Positions 27,205-36,183 of a DNA stretch of 64,000 bases are shown one piece after another (position 1 is the stretch's first letter; the number at the start of each line of letters is the position of its first letter). Origin of the DNA: UBA2705 sp963977105 (GTDB lineage Bacteria > Pseudomonadota > Alphaproteobacteria > Micavibrionales > Micavibrionaceae); the NCBI GenBank assembly GCA_963977105.1, contig CAXBNI010000002.1, positions 285,030 to 349,029 on the forward strand, written 5' to 3'. The notes beneath the pieces were generated by a model. That model worked only from the letters and a program-made list of their open reading frames with translations, ran no database searches and was not told the DNA's origin. A program made the position numbers and the translations under genes.

Positions 27205-28158
27205 ATGAGCGATGCAAGTACTGGCTACGCAATTGAGGCCATAGGCCTCAGCAAAACCTACGCTGCCAATAAAAAGCTAAAAACAAAAGCAAAGCCCGCC
27301 TTAATTGATTTTGATATCAAAATACCGCGTGGTTCAATATATGGGCTGCTTGGCCCCAATGGCGCAGGCAAATCGACCTTTATAAACATCCTTGCTGGCC
27401 TTGTGCTCAAGACATCCGGTCAAGTAAAGATATGGGATGCTGACCTCGAAACGCAACAACGTTTGGCGCGGGCATCGATTGGTATTGTGCCGCAGGAAAT
27501 AAACCTCGACCCATTTTTTACACCCGCACAAATTCTTGACATACAGGGCGGCCTATACGGCGTACACAAGAAAAACAGACGTACAGAGGAACTTTTGGAG
27601 CTTGTTGGATTAAGCGACAAGGCCCACGCCTATGCGCGTTCCCTATCAGGTGGGATGAAACGCCGCCTGATGATTGCCAAAGCCCTCGTCCATACACCGC
27701 CAATACTCATCCTCGATGAGCCAACAGCTGGCGTAGATGTCGAGCTCAGACAAATGCTTTGGAAAAACGTACGTGCTTTAAACAAAGCAGGTACGACCAT
27801 TGTGCTCACCACACACTACCTTGAGGAAGCAGAACAGCTTTGTGATCATATCGCCATTATTGACCAAGGCCAGAAGATTCGCGACAGCGAAAAACACGCT
27901 TTATTGTCACAAATAGAGAGCAAAGAAGTCGAGGTCACTACAACGAGCGAGATCCCCGATGCTGTACTCACGCAATTCGCACATTGCACCCCTGAAATTA
28001 CCGCACCGAATAAAATCACTTTTCGTTACAGCACAAAAGAAACAAATGCTGGCGCAATCATCACCACCTTACAAAAGCAAAATTTAGAAATTTATGATAT
28101 ATCGACCCAGGAACCTGACCTTGAAGATATCTTTATTAGCCTGACATCAAAAAAATAA
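27205..28158 (+). CDS. ABC transporter ATP-binding protein (ABC-2 export type), no permease nearby
   Basis: 317 aa from ATG 27205. An in-frame ATG at 27169 would add 12 residues inside the hydrolase gene and is less likely. Complete ATPase: Walker A GPNGAGKST near 50, Q-loop VPQEINL, signature LSGGMKRR near 147, Walker B ILILDEPTAGVD near 167, and H-loop TTHYLEEAEQ. The C-terminal 70 residues match the accessory domain of DrrA/CcmA/YadG-like subunits, which pair with an ABC-2 membrane protein exporting drugs, lipids or polysaccharides. No permease gene is adjacent: a hydrolase precedes it and argS follows. The partner must be encoded elsewhere. Confidence 0.9.
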   Translation: MSDASTGYAIEAIGLSKTYAANKKLKTKAKPALIDFDIKIPRGSIYGLLGPNGAGKSTFINILAGLVLKTSGQVKIWDADLETQQRLARASIGIVPQEINLDPFFTPAQILDIQGGLYGVHKKNRRTEELLELVGLSDKAHAYARSLSGGMKRRLMIAKALVHTPPILILDEPTAGVDVELRQMLWKNVRALNKAGTTIVLTTHYLEEAEQLCDHIAIIDQGQKIRDSEKHALLSQIESKEVEVTTTSEIPDAVLTQFAHCTPEITAPNKITFRYSTKETNAGAIITTLQKQNLEIYDISTQEPDLEDIFISLTSKK

Positions 28159-28194
28159 AGCTTTAAAAGGCACTATGCTCTGGGCAATAGAATA

Positions 28195-28223
28195 TTGACT
28201 ACAAACACTATTCACCATAGTAT
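28195..28223 (+). promoter_or_regulatory. Possible sigma70 promoter for argS
   Basis: TTGACT (28195-28200) is separated by 17 nt from TAGTAT (28218-28223), about 45 nt before the argS start. The -35 element matches five of six consensus bases and the -10 four of six. Confidence 0.4.
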
Positions 28224-28268
28224 CAGCCGATAATTTTTTACCAGAGAACGTAAAGGCAACGCGTAATT

Positions 28269-30041
28269 ATGACTGCATTAACTGTACAACTGTCAAACCA
28301 TATTGGGTCAATCTTTGAAAAGCATGAGCTTCCTGCAGACCTCGGCGCTGTGCGCGTATCTGACCGCCCTGACCTTGCACAGTTTCAATGTAATGGTGCC
28401 ATGGCTGCAGCCAAAATTGCAAAGAAGAACCCACGCGCAATTGCCGAAGCCATCGTTGCTGACTTACAAAATGACCCGTTATTCGCAGATGTCTCAATCG
28501 CGGGGCCGGGCTTTATAAACCTAAACATCACAGAAGATGCGCTGTCACAGCATTTAATCGCACTCGGCGCAAGCGAAACAAAACTAGTGCCCAATGCAGG
28601 CCAAGGTAAAATCGCCATCGTTGATTATGGCGGCCCGAATACGGCGAAACCAATGCATGTTGGTCATTTGCGCTCTAGTATTATTGGCGAGTCTATAAAA
28701 CGTACATTAAGATTGATTGGCTATGATGCGAAAGGTGACATTCATCTCGGTGACTGGGGCACGCATATGGGGATGGTGCTATCTGAATTTGAAATCCGCC
28801 ATCCTGAATGGCCTTATTTTGACAAAAATAAAACTGATGACTTCCCAGCAGAGCCACCAATTACGATAGAAGACCTTGAAACATTATACCCGCAAGCATC
28901 ACAGGCCAGTAAGTCAGATGAAGCACGGATGGCCATTTCCCGTGCAGCAACGGCAGAGCTTCAAAAAAAGCAGCCCGGCTATTATGCATTATGGCAGCAT
29001 TGCTTTGATGTCTCTGTTGCGGCCATGAAAAACAACTTCGCAGCGCTTGATGTTTATTTTGACCTCTGGCTCGGCGAATCTAATGCGCAGGACTATATCC
29101 CTGATATGGTCAGCAAGCTCCAAGACAAGGGCGACGCGATTAAAGACCAAGGCGCGATCGTTATCCACGTCATGAAAGAAGACGATAAAAAAGAATATCC
29201 GCCGCTCATCCTTTATAAGAGTGATGGCTCAGTAATGTACGGCACAACAGACCTTGCGACGCTCGTGCAGCGTATGGATGATTTCAAGCCCGCCAAAGTT
29301 GTCTATGTCGTCGACCAACGCCAACACCTCCATTTTGAACAAGTCTTTCGCTCCGCACGCCTGACAGGTATCGTTCCTGCGAGTACAGAGCTTACACATG
29401 CGGGTTTCGGCACAATGAACGGCCAAGATGGCAAACCTTTCAAAACGCGCGCAGGCGGCGTCATGAAGCTTGAAGAGCTAATTACAATGGGCGTTGAAAA
29501 AGCGACGCAGCGTATTAATGAAGCCAGCATAGGAGAAGATTACAGCGCAGAAGAACGAGCTGATATTGCGCATAAAGTTGCGATTGCCGCAATTAAGTTC
29601 GCGGATCTGCAAAACAGCCGTATTGCGGATTATGTGTTTGACCTTGACCGCCTCACCTCATTTGAAGGCAAAACAGGGCCTTACCTTCTGTATCAAGCCG
29701 TCCGCATTAAGTCTCTGCTAAAGAAAGCAACCCAGAACAATACTGATGACGTAAAGTGTACGGCATTAAGCCTCGGTGAATACGAAACTCAACTTGGCCT
29801 AACATTGGCAGAGTTCCCGAACATGGTTGAACTTGCCGCTAAGAATTACACACCACATGTCTTGGCTGATTACGCCTATCGCGTCGCGCAGGCCTTTAGT
29901 AGCTTCTATGGCAATTGCCACATCCTTAATGAGGAAGATGAAGCCATCAAACAAAGTAGGCTCTATTTATGCGCGCTTACCCTCGACATATTAGAGCGCA
30001 CATTGGATCTGCTGGGTATCCCGACGCCACAGCGCATGTAA
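28269..30041 (+). CDS. argS: Arginyl-tRNA synthetase
   Basis: 590 aa, normal length. It charges tRNA-Arg with arginine. N-terminal additional domain (about 1-110), then the class I catalytic site with PNTAKPMHVGHLRSSIIG; the HIGH motif is HVGH near residue 130. The YKSDGSVMYGTTDLAT segment, the KTRAGGVMKLEEL region and the C-terminal anticodon-binding helices with LDLLGIPTPQRM follow. The canonical KMSK is absent, as is common in ArgS. Single essential gene with a terminator 27 nt downstream. Confidence 0.98.
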   Translation: MTALTVQLSNHIGSIFEKHELPADLGAVRVSDRPDLAQFQCNGAMAAAKIAKKNPRAIAEAIVADLQNDPLFADVSIAGPGFINLNITEDALSQHLIALGASETKLVPNAGQGKIAIVDYGGPNTAKPMHVGHLRSSIIGESIKRTLRLIGYDAKGDIHLGDWGTHMGMVLSEFEIRHPEWPYFDKNKTDDFPAEPPITIEDLETLYPQASQASKSDEARMAISRAATAELQKKQPGYYALWQHCFDVSVAAMKNNFAALDVYFDLWLGESNAQDYIPDMVSKLQDKGDAIKDQGAIVIHVMKEDDKKEYPPLILYKSDGSVMYGTTDLATLVQRMDDFKPAKVVYVVDQRQHLHFEQVFRSARLTGIVPASTELTHAGFGTMNGQDGKPFKTRAGGVMKLEELITMGVEKATQRINEASIGEDYSAEERADIAHKVAIAAIKFADLQNSRIADYVFDLDRLTSFEGKTGPYLLYQAVRIKSLLKKATQNNTDDVKCTALSLGEYETQLGLTLAEFPNMVELAAKNYTPHVLADYAYRVAQAFSSFYGNCHILNEEDEAIKQSRLYLCALTLDILERTLDLLGIPTPQRM

Positions 30042-30067
30042 AGCTAACTTTTTCGCTAATTTTCATG

Positions 30068-30098
30068 CTTGCGCCATCATATTGGCGCAAGTTTCTTT
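30068..30098 (+). terminator. Rho-independent terminator after argS
   Basis: CTTGCGCCA (30068-30076) pairs perfectly with TGGCGCAAG (30083-30091) around a 6-nt loop, followed by TTTCTTT. It closes argS and isolates the next transcription unit. Confidence 0.85.
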
Positions 30099-30215
30099 GG
30101 CTTGTCGGCGATTATTCGCAATTATAATTTACATATAAAGCGCGCGTCTTTAAAGGATCCCACTGAAACACAGACCTTTCAGAGCTTTTAATTTTCATAA
30201 AAGGTTAAAAAAGTA

Positions 30216-30244
30216 TTGACGGCATTACGTAAATAGACTATAAA
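30216..30244 (+). promoter_or_regulatory. Strong sigma70-type promoter of the coiled-coil/AAA+/membrane gene unit
   Basis: TTGACG (30216-30221), an exact 17-nt spacer and TATAAA (30239-30244) give five of six matches to each consensus element. The +1 would fall near 30251, leaving a leader of about 50 nt before the coiled-coil gene. The spacer contains a TTACGTAA palindrome that recurs downstream of the start. Confidence 0.7.
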
Positions 30245-30273
30245 CCTATCATTAAGAAAATTTATTACGTAAA
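30224..30273 (+). promoter_or_regulatory. Duplicated ATTACGTAAA operator-like site
   Basis: The 10-mer ATTACGTAAA occurs at 30224-30233 and again at 30264-30273, exactly 40 bp apart (close to four helical turns). Each contains the perfect palindrome TTACGTAA. The first copy lies between the -35 and -10 elements and the second just downstream of the probable transcription start. This is the geometry expected for a dimeric repressor that blocks polymerase. The regulator is unknown. Confidence 0.5.
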
Positions 30274-30299
30274 AACGGGTAAAAAAAGGACACAAAACA

Positions 30300-32336
30300 A
30301 TGAACAACGATTTCGATGTAGACGCACTCTTCAGTGATGCCGCACAAACAGATACAGCGCCAGAAGCAAGCCAAGATGCTGATGCTTATGAGCAACAAAA
30401 AGTAAATCTCACAAACTTTGAAGATAAGTATAAAGATGCAGCAGATGGTTTAGGTGAGAACCCAATCTATAAAATCATTACTTCTGGTCAGACCGGCGCA
30501 GAAATTCAAGATGCGCTTATTGCATTTACATCCGTTGAAGTTGGTGAAGCTTCGACCGAAGTCGTACAGGAACTTGCCAATATTGTGACGCAATACGCCG
30601 AACTGTCATCGATCACAAGTTCTGCAGTAAGTGAAGCAAACAATATTGATCAAGCTGAAGTGTTTAACGCAACACTGGAAAAAATCCACAGCAACCAAGA
30701 AACATATACAGATTTATCAGAAATGTATAACCAAGCCATTGAGGCTTTGATGGCGGCACAACAAGAAGGCCGCGGCATTAAAGATATCATTTCTGAGACA
30801 AAGAAAAAACGTACTGAGCTGTCCGGCCTTAAAGATTCAATGATTTCGCAATCAGAAGCGGTTGATGAAGCGCAAGGCGAATACGACAGCCAAATCAATA
30901 AGCAAAAGAAACTTCAGATTCAAGTTGAAGCCGCACAGGCAATTATTGAAAAATACAAAAATGGCTGTGAAGAAGAAAAAGACGAACAAGGCATCGTCAT
31001 ACAACAAAAGACCCCTGCTCTTGCCGCTTTAGAAGCCGCATTTGCAGCTGAAAAAGATGGCTTCTTTTTCTTCAAAAACGATAGAAAAGAAAAAATCGGC
31101 GCCGCTGTCGAAAAAGCGAAACAAGCAATCAAAGATGCTGATGAGATCGTTGACAATTTGAACCCACAGGTAACAAACCTAGAAGGCCCAATTTCACGCG
31201 CCAAAGCAACTTTAGATGAGGCCAAAACTGAATTTGAAGCACAGGAAAATAAGTACAAACAGCTTGAAGACGAACTTGCAAATGATGCCACAATAAAAGC
31301 TGTCGAAGAGCTTATCGGCAACGGCGATAATAAACATTTCACAGAGCAAGCTAAAAAATTCGGCGATGCAGGTAAACAACTTATTAGCCTGATGAATACT
31401 GAACTGGCATCTTGCGTTGACTTTTATATTGTACAGCAAGAAAACCAGCAGAAACTTCTCAACACCAGCAGCAACCTAAGCTCACAGCTTAAGTCTATTG
31501 TTGCCGGCCTAAGAAAAGGTCTGACCAAACATGAGAAAGCATGCAAAGAGCTAACAACAAAGCTTGAAGACAGCATTCAAGCTCTTGATGATAAAAAATC
31601 TGCGGAAATTGAAACCGCTAAAGCCCTTGAAGATGAAGGCGAGCGTCAAGACATGATTGATGATATTGAAAAGAAATATCTGGACCTTCCACCACATGTA
31701 AAACAAATGAAAGAAGATCAACGCGATTACCAGAACTTTGCGAGTGACTATTCTGCACGCCTAGATCAAATCGCATCTTTCGAACAACATATCACTGTGG
31801 CGCTTGAGACAACAAATGTTACACATCAAAACGCTGTAAACTTGACACGTAAATCAGAAAGCCTGAAAAACGAACAAGTCACAATGGTAAATAACAGTAC
31901 GACAAACGCAACCGCGACTGTGGCGCAGCTTCTGCAAGAAATTAACATCAATATGATTGCAGAATTTGGTCAAGCCGCAAGCAAAACCAATGCTCTCATC
32001 ACCCAGACTGGTGTTAATGCGATGGCACATCGTCAGAAAATGGGTAATAAAGAGAAAGCACAATCCATCAAGAACCTCTCAGAGTTAACAAAAACGATGA
32101 AGAGTGCGAAAGCAGAACTTGAGATTGAAGCGGAAAAGTCTGTCGCACTACAAAAAATGAATGCGAACGCGGCACAGCAGTTTGAAAAATCGGCACAAGA
32201 CTTAGTCAACACAACTATGAATAGTGAAAGCAATGCGAAAAAACGTATGCAAGAAGACTCTGCATATGCCAAACAAGCCGTCGCTTCGACAAAGTCACTA
32301 TTTGAAGGCCCTAAACCAAAAGAGCCTGGTGTTTAA
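30300..32336 (+). CDS. Large coiled-coil protein of unknown function
   Basis: 678 aa, soluble, strongly enriched in Glu, Lys, Gln, Ala and Asn, with no signal peptide or membrane helix. After an acidic N-terminus (about 1-40) almost the whole protein is predicted-looking heptad helix, especially about 180-360 and 400-560, with a short aromatic break FFFFKND near 258. The C-terminal third has a Thr/Asn-rich helix (TTNATATVAQLLQEININM) and long Ala/Lys helices. I recognise no family; it recalls rod- or scaffold-forming proteins, and I considered and did not accept a TelA relationship. AAGGA lies 9 nt before ATG. First gene of an insulated unit with an Hsp100-like ATPase and a membrane protein, so it may be a structural partner or client. 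Confidence 0.75.
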   Translation: MNNDFDVDALFSDAAQTDTAPEASQDADAYEQQKVNLTNFEDKYKDAADGLGENPIYKIITSGQTGAEIQDALIAFTSVEVGEASTEVVQELANIVTQYAELSSITSSAVSEANNIDQAEVFNATLEKIHSNQETYTDLSEMYNQAIEALMAAQQEGRGIKDIISETKKKRTELSGLKDSMISQSEAVDEAQGEYDSQINKQKKLQIQVEAAQAIIEKYKNGCEEEKDEQGIVIQQKTPALAALEAAFAAEKDGFFFFKNDRKEKIGAAVEKAKQAIKDADEIVDNLNPQVTNLEGPISRAKATLDEAKTEFEAQENKYKQLEDELANDATIKAVEELIGNGDNKHFTEQAKKFGDAGKQLISLMNTELASCVDFYIVQQENQQKLLNTSSNLSSQLKSIVAGLRKGLTKHEKACKELTTKLEDSIQALDDKKSAEIETAKALEDEGERQDMIDDIEKKYLDLPPHVKQMKEDQRDYQNFASDYSARLDQIASFEQHITVALETTNVTHQNAVNLTRKSESLKNEQVTMVNNSTTNATATVAQLLQEININMIAEFGQAASKTNALITQTGVNAMAHRQKMGNKEKAQSIKNLSELTKTMKSAKAELEIEAEKSVALQKMNANAAQQFEKSAQDLVNTTMNSESNAKKRMQEDSAYAKQAVASTKSLFEGPKPKEPGV

Positions 32337-32370
32337 TTTAAACGCTGCGTAAAACACATAAATTCATTAT

Positions 32371-32416
32371 AGGGGCGGCCCATCCGCACATTATAAAGCT
32401 GATAAAGCCGCCCCCT
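32371..32416 (+). other. GC-rich stem-loop between coiled-coil and AAA+ genes
   Basis: AGGGGCGGC (32371-32379) can pair with GCCGCCCCCT (32407-32416), leaving one unpaired C and a loop of about 27 nt. No T-run follows. It lies in the 169-nt gap between two genes that otherwise appear to share a promoter, and could slow polymerase or protect the upstream mRNA so that the coiled-coil protein is made in excess. Confidence 0.35.
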
Positions 32417-32505
32417 TAATATACGACACAAAAAAACAAAGATGACGACACAAAACAAGACACAAAAAATTAAGACGATTTTAGAGCAGACAGAACGAGG
32501 GTGGC

Positions 32506-34845
32506 ATGTCAAATACTGAAACACAAAAAATTCTACAAAACTACGCGGATTACATGGCGAGTGCACTGCCAGATTTTAAATATTTTGGCGCAGAAAAAAA
32601 CATTCAAGATCTTGCGCGCAGCTTAAACCAATACGGCAATAACAGCATTCTGTTGACAGGGCCAGCAGGCATTGGCCGCCGCGCATTAATCTCAGGGTTC
32701 GTTCAAAGCTTAGATGCTGATTTCATGCCGATAGAGATGATGAACACAAATGTTTATCGCATTAATGTTCAAGAGCTGTTTAACACGCAGAACATTGCGA
32801 ATGTAGAACAGCGTTTTGACGATGTCCTCGAAGAGTTAAAATCAATAAAAGCACGTACGGGCAGCAAACCTGTTCTCGTTATTGACGATGGCGCATGTCT
32901 TGCCAAGGAAGTTACAGAGCGCCGTGCATCTTCAATACTCAACAAGTTAAAAACAGCCGATATTGCGAGTGATGACTTTGACCTGATTCTGAGCCTTGAT
33001 AATGATGCGATGCATCTCATGGAAAAAAATCATAAAAACTTCCTTGCTCACTTCACAGCAAAAAAAGTCGACACAATGAATGACACTGACGTTGTTGCGA
33101 TGCTGACGCATGAAGCAAAGCGTTATGCGCCAAATCAACTGACAATACCCGAGGAAACGACCCAAAAAATCTTAGAACTTTGTAAACGCTACCCTGCGCT
33201 TGGTGACTTTGCCATGCCAAAAAGTGCCTCCGTCTTTATGGACGAAGTCGCAACGGCGTACCGCATTAAAATGCACAGCAAACCACAAGGTGTTGTTGAG
33301 CAAGAAGCCCAAATTATCCAGCTTCAAGTAAAACTTGAAAAAGCCGCTGAAAATGATGCTTCGTCTATCCAAAATGATATTGAACAAATCACAGCCTGCA
33401 TTGCGCAGTCTTACACTGATTGGGACCAAGCCAAAGGCCAAATCAAAGCCGTCAAAGCTGAAGTTTCTTTATCTGAAGAGGCGAACGCGAAGCAACAAGC
33501 AAAGCTAGAGCGCTACCAACAAGATTTCTTAGAAAGATCAGAAACAGAATATAACAAGCTACAACATGCCAGTGACCCGCGCGTTACAGGCATCACTTTA
33601 GAAGATTTTATTTCTACAGATAAGCGCAATAAAGATGAGAGCATGAATGGTGATTATGCGAAAACAAGAAGCACAATCGAGAATAACAATGCGTGGATCA
33701 AGGATAAGAATGCAGAGTTAATGAAAGCCATCAAAGAGATGACTTTCCCGATCACAATGCCCGCTGATTTTGTTGATGATTACGCGAAAACAAAACTAGG
33801 CATGAATGATGTACCTGACATTCGTAAGCTCATCCGTGCGGCCAATGAGCATATTAATGGCATCGTTATGGGGCAAGACCAAATGGTTAACCCTATGATT
33901 AGCGCGATTAAGCAGCGCCTAAGCCGTAAATCAGAAGCAAGTAAGCCCATGGGCGTATTTTTGATCCTCGGCCCATCTGGCGTTGGTAAAACCTATATAG
34001 CAGAAGTCCTTTCCGAAGAATTATGCGGCGGCAAGCTAAGCGTAATCAACATGGAAGGCTTCAAAGAGAAACACACTGTCTCACGTATGATTGGCGCTCC
34101 TCCGGGTTATGCCGGCTATGACGAGAAATCTGAGCTTATAAAAATCAGCGAAGAAAACCCATCTGGCGTAATCCTGCTTGATGAAATTGAAAAAGCGCAT
34201 CTCGACGTAAAACAAGCGTTATTAACACCGCTTGATAAAGGTAAATTTGTGTCCGCCAATGGTAAAGATCATGCCGATTTCCGTGACAATATCATCATCA
34301 TGACATCAAACTTTGGCCAAAACATGTACCTTGAGCATCAGGACGGCACGTTTGAAGACGTTAAGAAAATGGTTGAGAAGTCGATCTATGAATCTTTTGA
34401 TCAATTCGCGCCTGAATTTTTGAACCGTTGTACAATCGTCCATGCAAACTTCCTTACTGAAGACATTATTTGTAAGGTCGTTGCCAAGCGCGTACGTGAT
34501 TTCGCCAAGGAATTTGTCGGCGAAGAAGGCGGCTTTAGTGTCACGATGGACCAAGACAGCGTAAGTAACTTTGTTAAAGAAAACTATAAAAAGAAAAACG
34601 GCGCTCGCATCGTGCAAAAAATACTAGAACAGCAAGTTGGCGAGTACATTTCAGATATGGTTCTGGAAAATGACGCAGAAGATAAAAACACTTGCGGCGT
34701 ATTAAAAATATGCTATAACGATGGTGGATTTACATATAAATTAGAAAGTGCCAGCATAAATCTTAATGCTGACAATGAAAATACCGTTAGCGAAAGCGCA
34801 GCAAAACCTGTCGCCGTAGCCAATGCAGCCTTTGCCGTTAAATAA
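32506..34845 (+). CDS. Hsp100/Clp-like two-domain AAA+ protein with degenerate first ATPase domain
   Basis: 779 aa. Domain 1 (about 25-240) keeps the fold, but its Walker A reads GPAGIGRR at 52-59 (Arg for the essential Lys) and its Walker B is VLVIDDG at 123-129 (no catalytic Glu), so it probably does not hydrolyse ATP. A helical coiled-coil section (about 265-350) follows. Domain 2 is a complete Clp/Hsp100 D2: Walker A GPSGVGKT at 489-496, pore loop GAPPGYAGYD near 530, Walker B VILLDEIEKAH from 555, sensor MTSNFG, and FLNRC with the arginine finger. The Clp N-terminal substrate domain is missing, and no ClpP-binding loop was noticed. It likely remodels or threads proteins by D2 alone. GAGG lies upstream of ATG. 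Middle gene of a three-gene unit; compare the stand-alone D1-like gene at 52987. Confidence 0.85.
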   Translation: MSNTETQKILQNYADYMASALPDFKYFGAEKNIQDLARSLNQYGNNSILLTGPAGIGRRALISGFVQSLDADFMPIEMMNTNVYRINVQELFNTQNIANVEQRFDDVLEELKSIKARTGSKPVLVIDDGACLAKEVTERRASSILNKLKTADIASDDFDLILSLDNDAMHLMEKNHKNFLAHFTAKKVDTMNDTDVVAMLTHEAKRYAPNQLTIPEETTQKILELCKRYPALGDFAMPKSASVFMDEVATAYRIKMHSKPQGVVEQEAQIIQLQVKLEKAAENDASSIQNDIEQITACIAQSYTDWDQAKGQIKAVKAEVSLSEEANAKQQAKLERYQQDFLERSETEYNKLQHASDPRVTGITLEDFISTDKRNKDESMNGDYAKTRSTIENNNAWIKDKNAELMKAIKEMTFPITMPADFVDDYAKTKLGMNDVPDIRKLIRAANEHINGIVMGQDQMVNPMISAIKQRLSRKSEASKPMGVFLILGPSGVGKTYIAEVLSEELCGGKLSVINMEGFKEKHTVSRMIGAPPGYAGYDEKSELIKISEENPSGVILLDEIEKAHLDVKQALLTPLDKGKFVSANGKDHADFRDNIIIMTSNFGQNMYLEHQDGTFEDVKKMVEKSIYESFDQFAPEFLNRCTIVHANFLTEDIICKVVAKRVRDFAKEFVGEEGGFSVTMDQDSVSNFVKENYKKKNGARIVQKILEQQVGEYISDMVLENDAEDKNTCGVLKICYNDGGFTYKLESASINLNADNENTVSESAAKPVAVANAAFAVK

Positions 34846-34883
34846 GGCAAAAAGAATTAAGGTTATATATAGGAGCACAAGCT

Positions 34884-36050
34884 ATGACGACTGATAACAA
34901 AAAGAATAAAGACGAAAAAATCGACCTCGGCGAAGACGCCGTTGACGCGGTCGCAGATTTTGTAACCGACCCGAAACAGCGCAATAAAGTATGGCAGACA
35001 CTTCGCTGGGGCTTTGACGCCGCCAAGAAGTTATTTACTATGGGCGTATACATCGCAACCAATGTGGCGACAGCAGTAAAGAAAGCTGCCCCCGTCGTAT
35101 TAGCAGCGCTTGTCGGCATAGGTAATGTAAGCGCTAAACTTACGCGTAACTGGCGCAACAACTTAAAAAACAACTGGTCGGAGCTTGATGAGTTTGGCAA
35201 TACAAGATCATGCAAACCGAAAACCGTTAAAGGCTGGTGGCAGACAGTGAGCTTCCCTGCTGCAGCGGGCTTAACAATCGTGGCTGCTGTTGGCGCTTAT
35301 AACGCGCCTGAGGTCAAAGTTGCAGATTACCGTGACGACCCAATATACCTTATGCTTAAGCCACAAATAAAAGATGTCGGCGGTGAAAAAGAGTGGACTG
35401 TTGCTTGTGAGTTTTTGAATAAAGATAAACGTAGCGAAACTGAAAATAACTGCGGCTTCTCAATTCCAGATAACACATATCTAGATATAACGTACCGTAT
35501 AAAAGAACCGGGCTGGACAAGCTTGATGAACGGTTACTCTCCGCGCTATCACGCCGCAGCGCCGATGATGAAAGAAATCAACCAATATTGCGCCGTAAAC
35601 TCTTATTTCCATGAGCCTGTATTTAGTGCTGAAAAGGGTTTGCCGCCTCTGTTCCGTGCACCAATTTGTGAAGACAAGCTTGATGCGCTTAAAGATAAAT
35701 TAAGCAAAACTGGTGAAGTTTATGAAGATGACGGTAACTGGTTCTATAAAGCTGACGATCAACCATGGTGGATCACGGGCGCTGCTGCGAATGTTTTTTC
35801 AAGCATTGGCAATGGCATAGGCAGCTTAACAGACAGCACTATTGAGTTTTTTGATGAAATAACAACACCAGAGCCAGAACCTGAGCCAGAAGAAAAAGAA
35901 GTCACGCCAACGCAAGGCGTTGAAGGCGAAAAAACATCAAGCGTTGACTTTAACAATGCGACGAACGGCATTATCAGCAATGATAATCAGGGCGTAACAT
36001 ACACAGCCAGTATATCATTTGATAATGGCCCGAAAGTTAAAGTCGCTTAA
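34884..36050 (+). CDS. Membrane protein of unknown function, third gene of the AAA+ unit
   Basis: 388 aa. A charged cytoplasmic start (about 1-45) is followed by hydrophobic segments near 50-80 and 120-142 (SFPAAAGLTIVAAVGAY). Next comes a soluble domain (about 150-285) with four cysteines (ACEFLN, NNCGF, QYCAV, PICED), compatible with disulfides in the periplasm. A later helix is followed by an acidic PEPEPEPEEKE hinge and a short polar tail. No family recognised. AGGAG lies 9 nt before the ATG, 38 nt after the AAA+ gene. A perfect terminator closes the unit. By context it could anchor the AAA+ and coiled-coil proteins at the inner membrane. Confidence 0.7.
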   Translation: MTTDNKKNKDEKIDLGEDAVDAVADFVTDPKQRNKVWQTLRWGFDAAKKLFTMGVYIATNVATAVKKAAPVVLAALVGIGNVSAKLTRNWRNNLKNNWSELDEFGNTRSCKPKTVKGWWQTVSFPAAAGLTIVAAVGAYNAPEVKVADYRDDPIYLMLKPQIKDVGGEKEWTVACEFLNKDKRSETENNCGFSIPDNTYLDITYRIKEPGWTSLMNGYSPRYHAAAPMMKEINQYCAVNSYFHEPVFSAEKGLPPLFRAPICEDKLDALKDKLSKTGEVYEDDGNWFYKADDQPWWITGAAANVFSSIGNGIGSLTDSTIEFFDEITTPEPEPEPEEKEVTPTQGVEGEKTSSVDFNNATNGIISNDNQGVTYTASISFDNGPKVKVA

Positions 36051-36075
36051 TATATAAAAAGTTTTGTGTCCTATT

Positions 36076-36117
36076 GAAAAGTCTTGTATGCACCCCATAC
36101 AAGACTTTTCTTTTTCT
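36076..36117 (+). terminator. Strong rho-independent terminator closing the AAA+ unit
   Basis: A perfect 15-bp stem, GAAAAGTCTTGTATG (36076-36090) with CATACAAGACTTTTC (36096-36110), a 5-nt loop, then TTTTTCT. The A-rich left arm makes it potentially bidirectional. Confidence 0.88.
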
Positions 36118-36183
36118 ATAAACTTCTGCATACTGACACAGAGCCTTAGCTTCACTTTTTATCTTAACCAGATGGACATCACA

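Noticed and set aside
30300..32336. TelA/toxic-anion-resistance identity for the coiled-coil protein
   Set aside because: Only a vague resemblance of long helices rich in Thr, Asn and Gln; no diagnostic TelA motif could be named, and the length is wrong.
36064..36183. Extended N-terminus of the rhodanese gene from TTG 36064
   Set aside because: The added segment runs through a perfect 15-bp terminator hairpin with T-run, and has no homology to the rhodanese fold.
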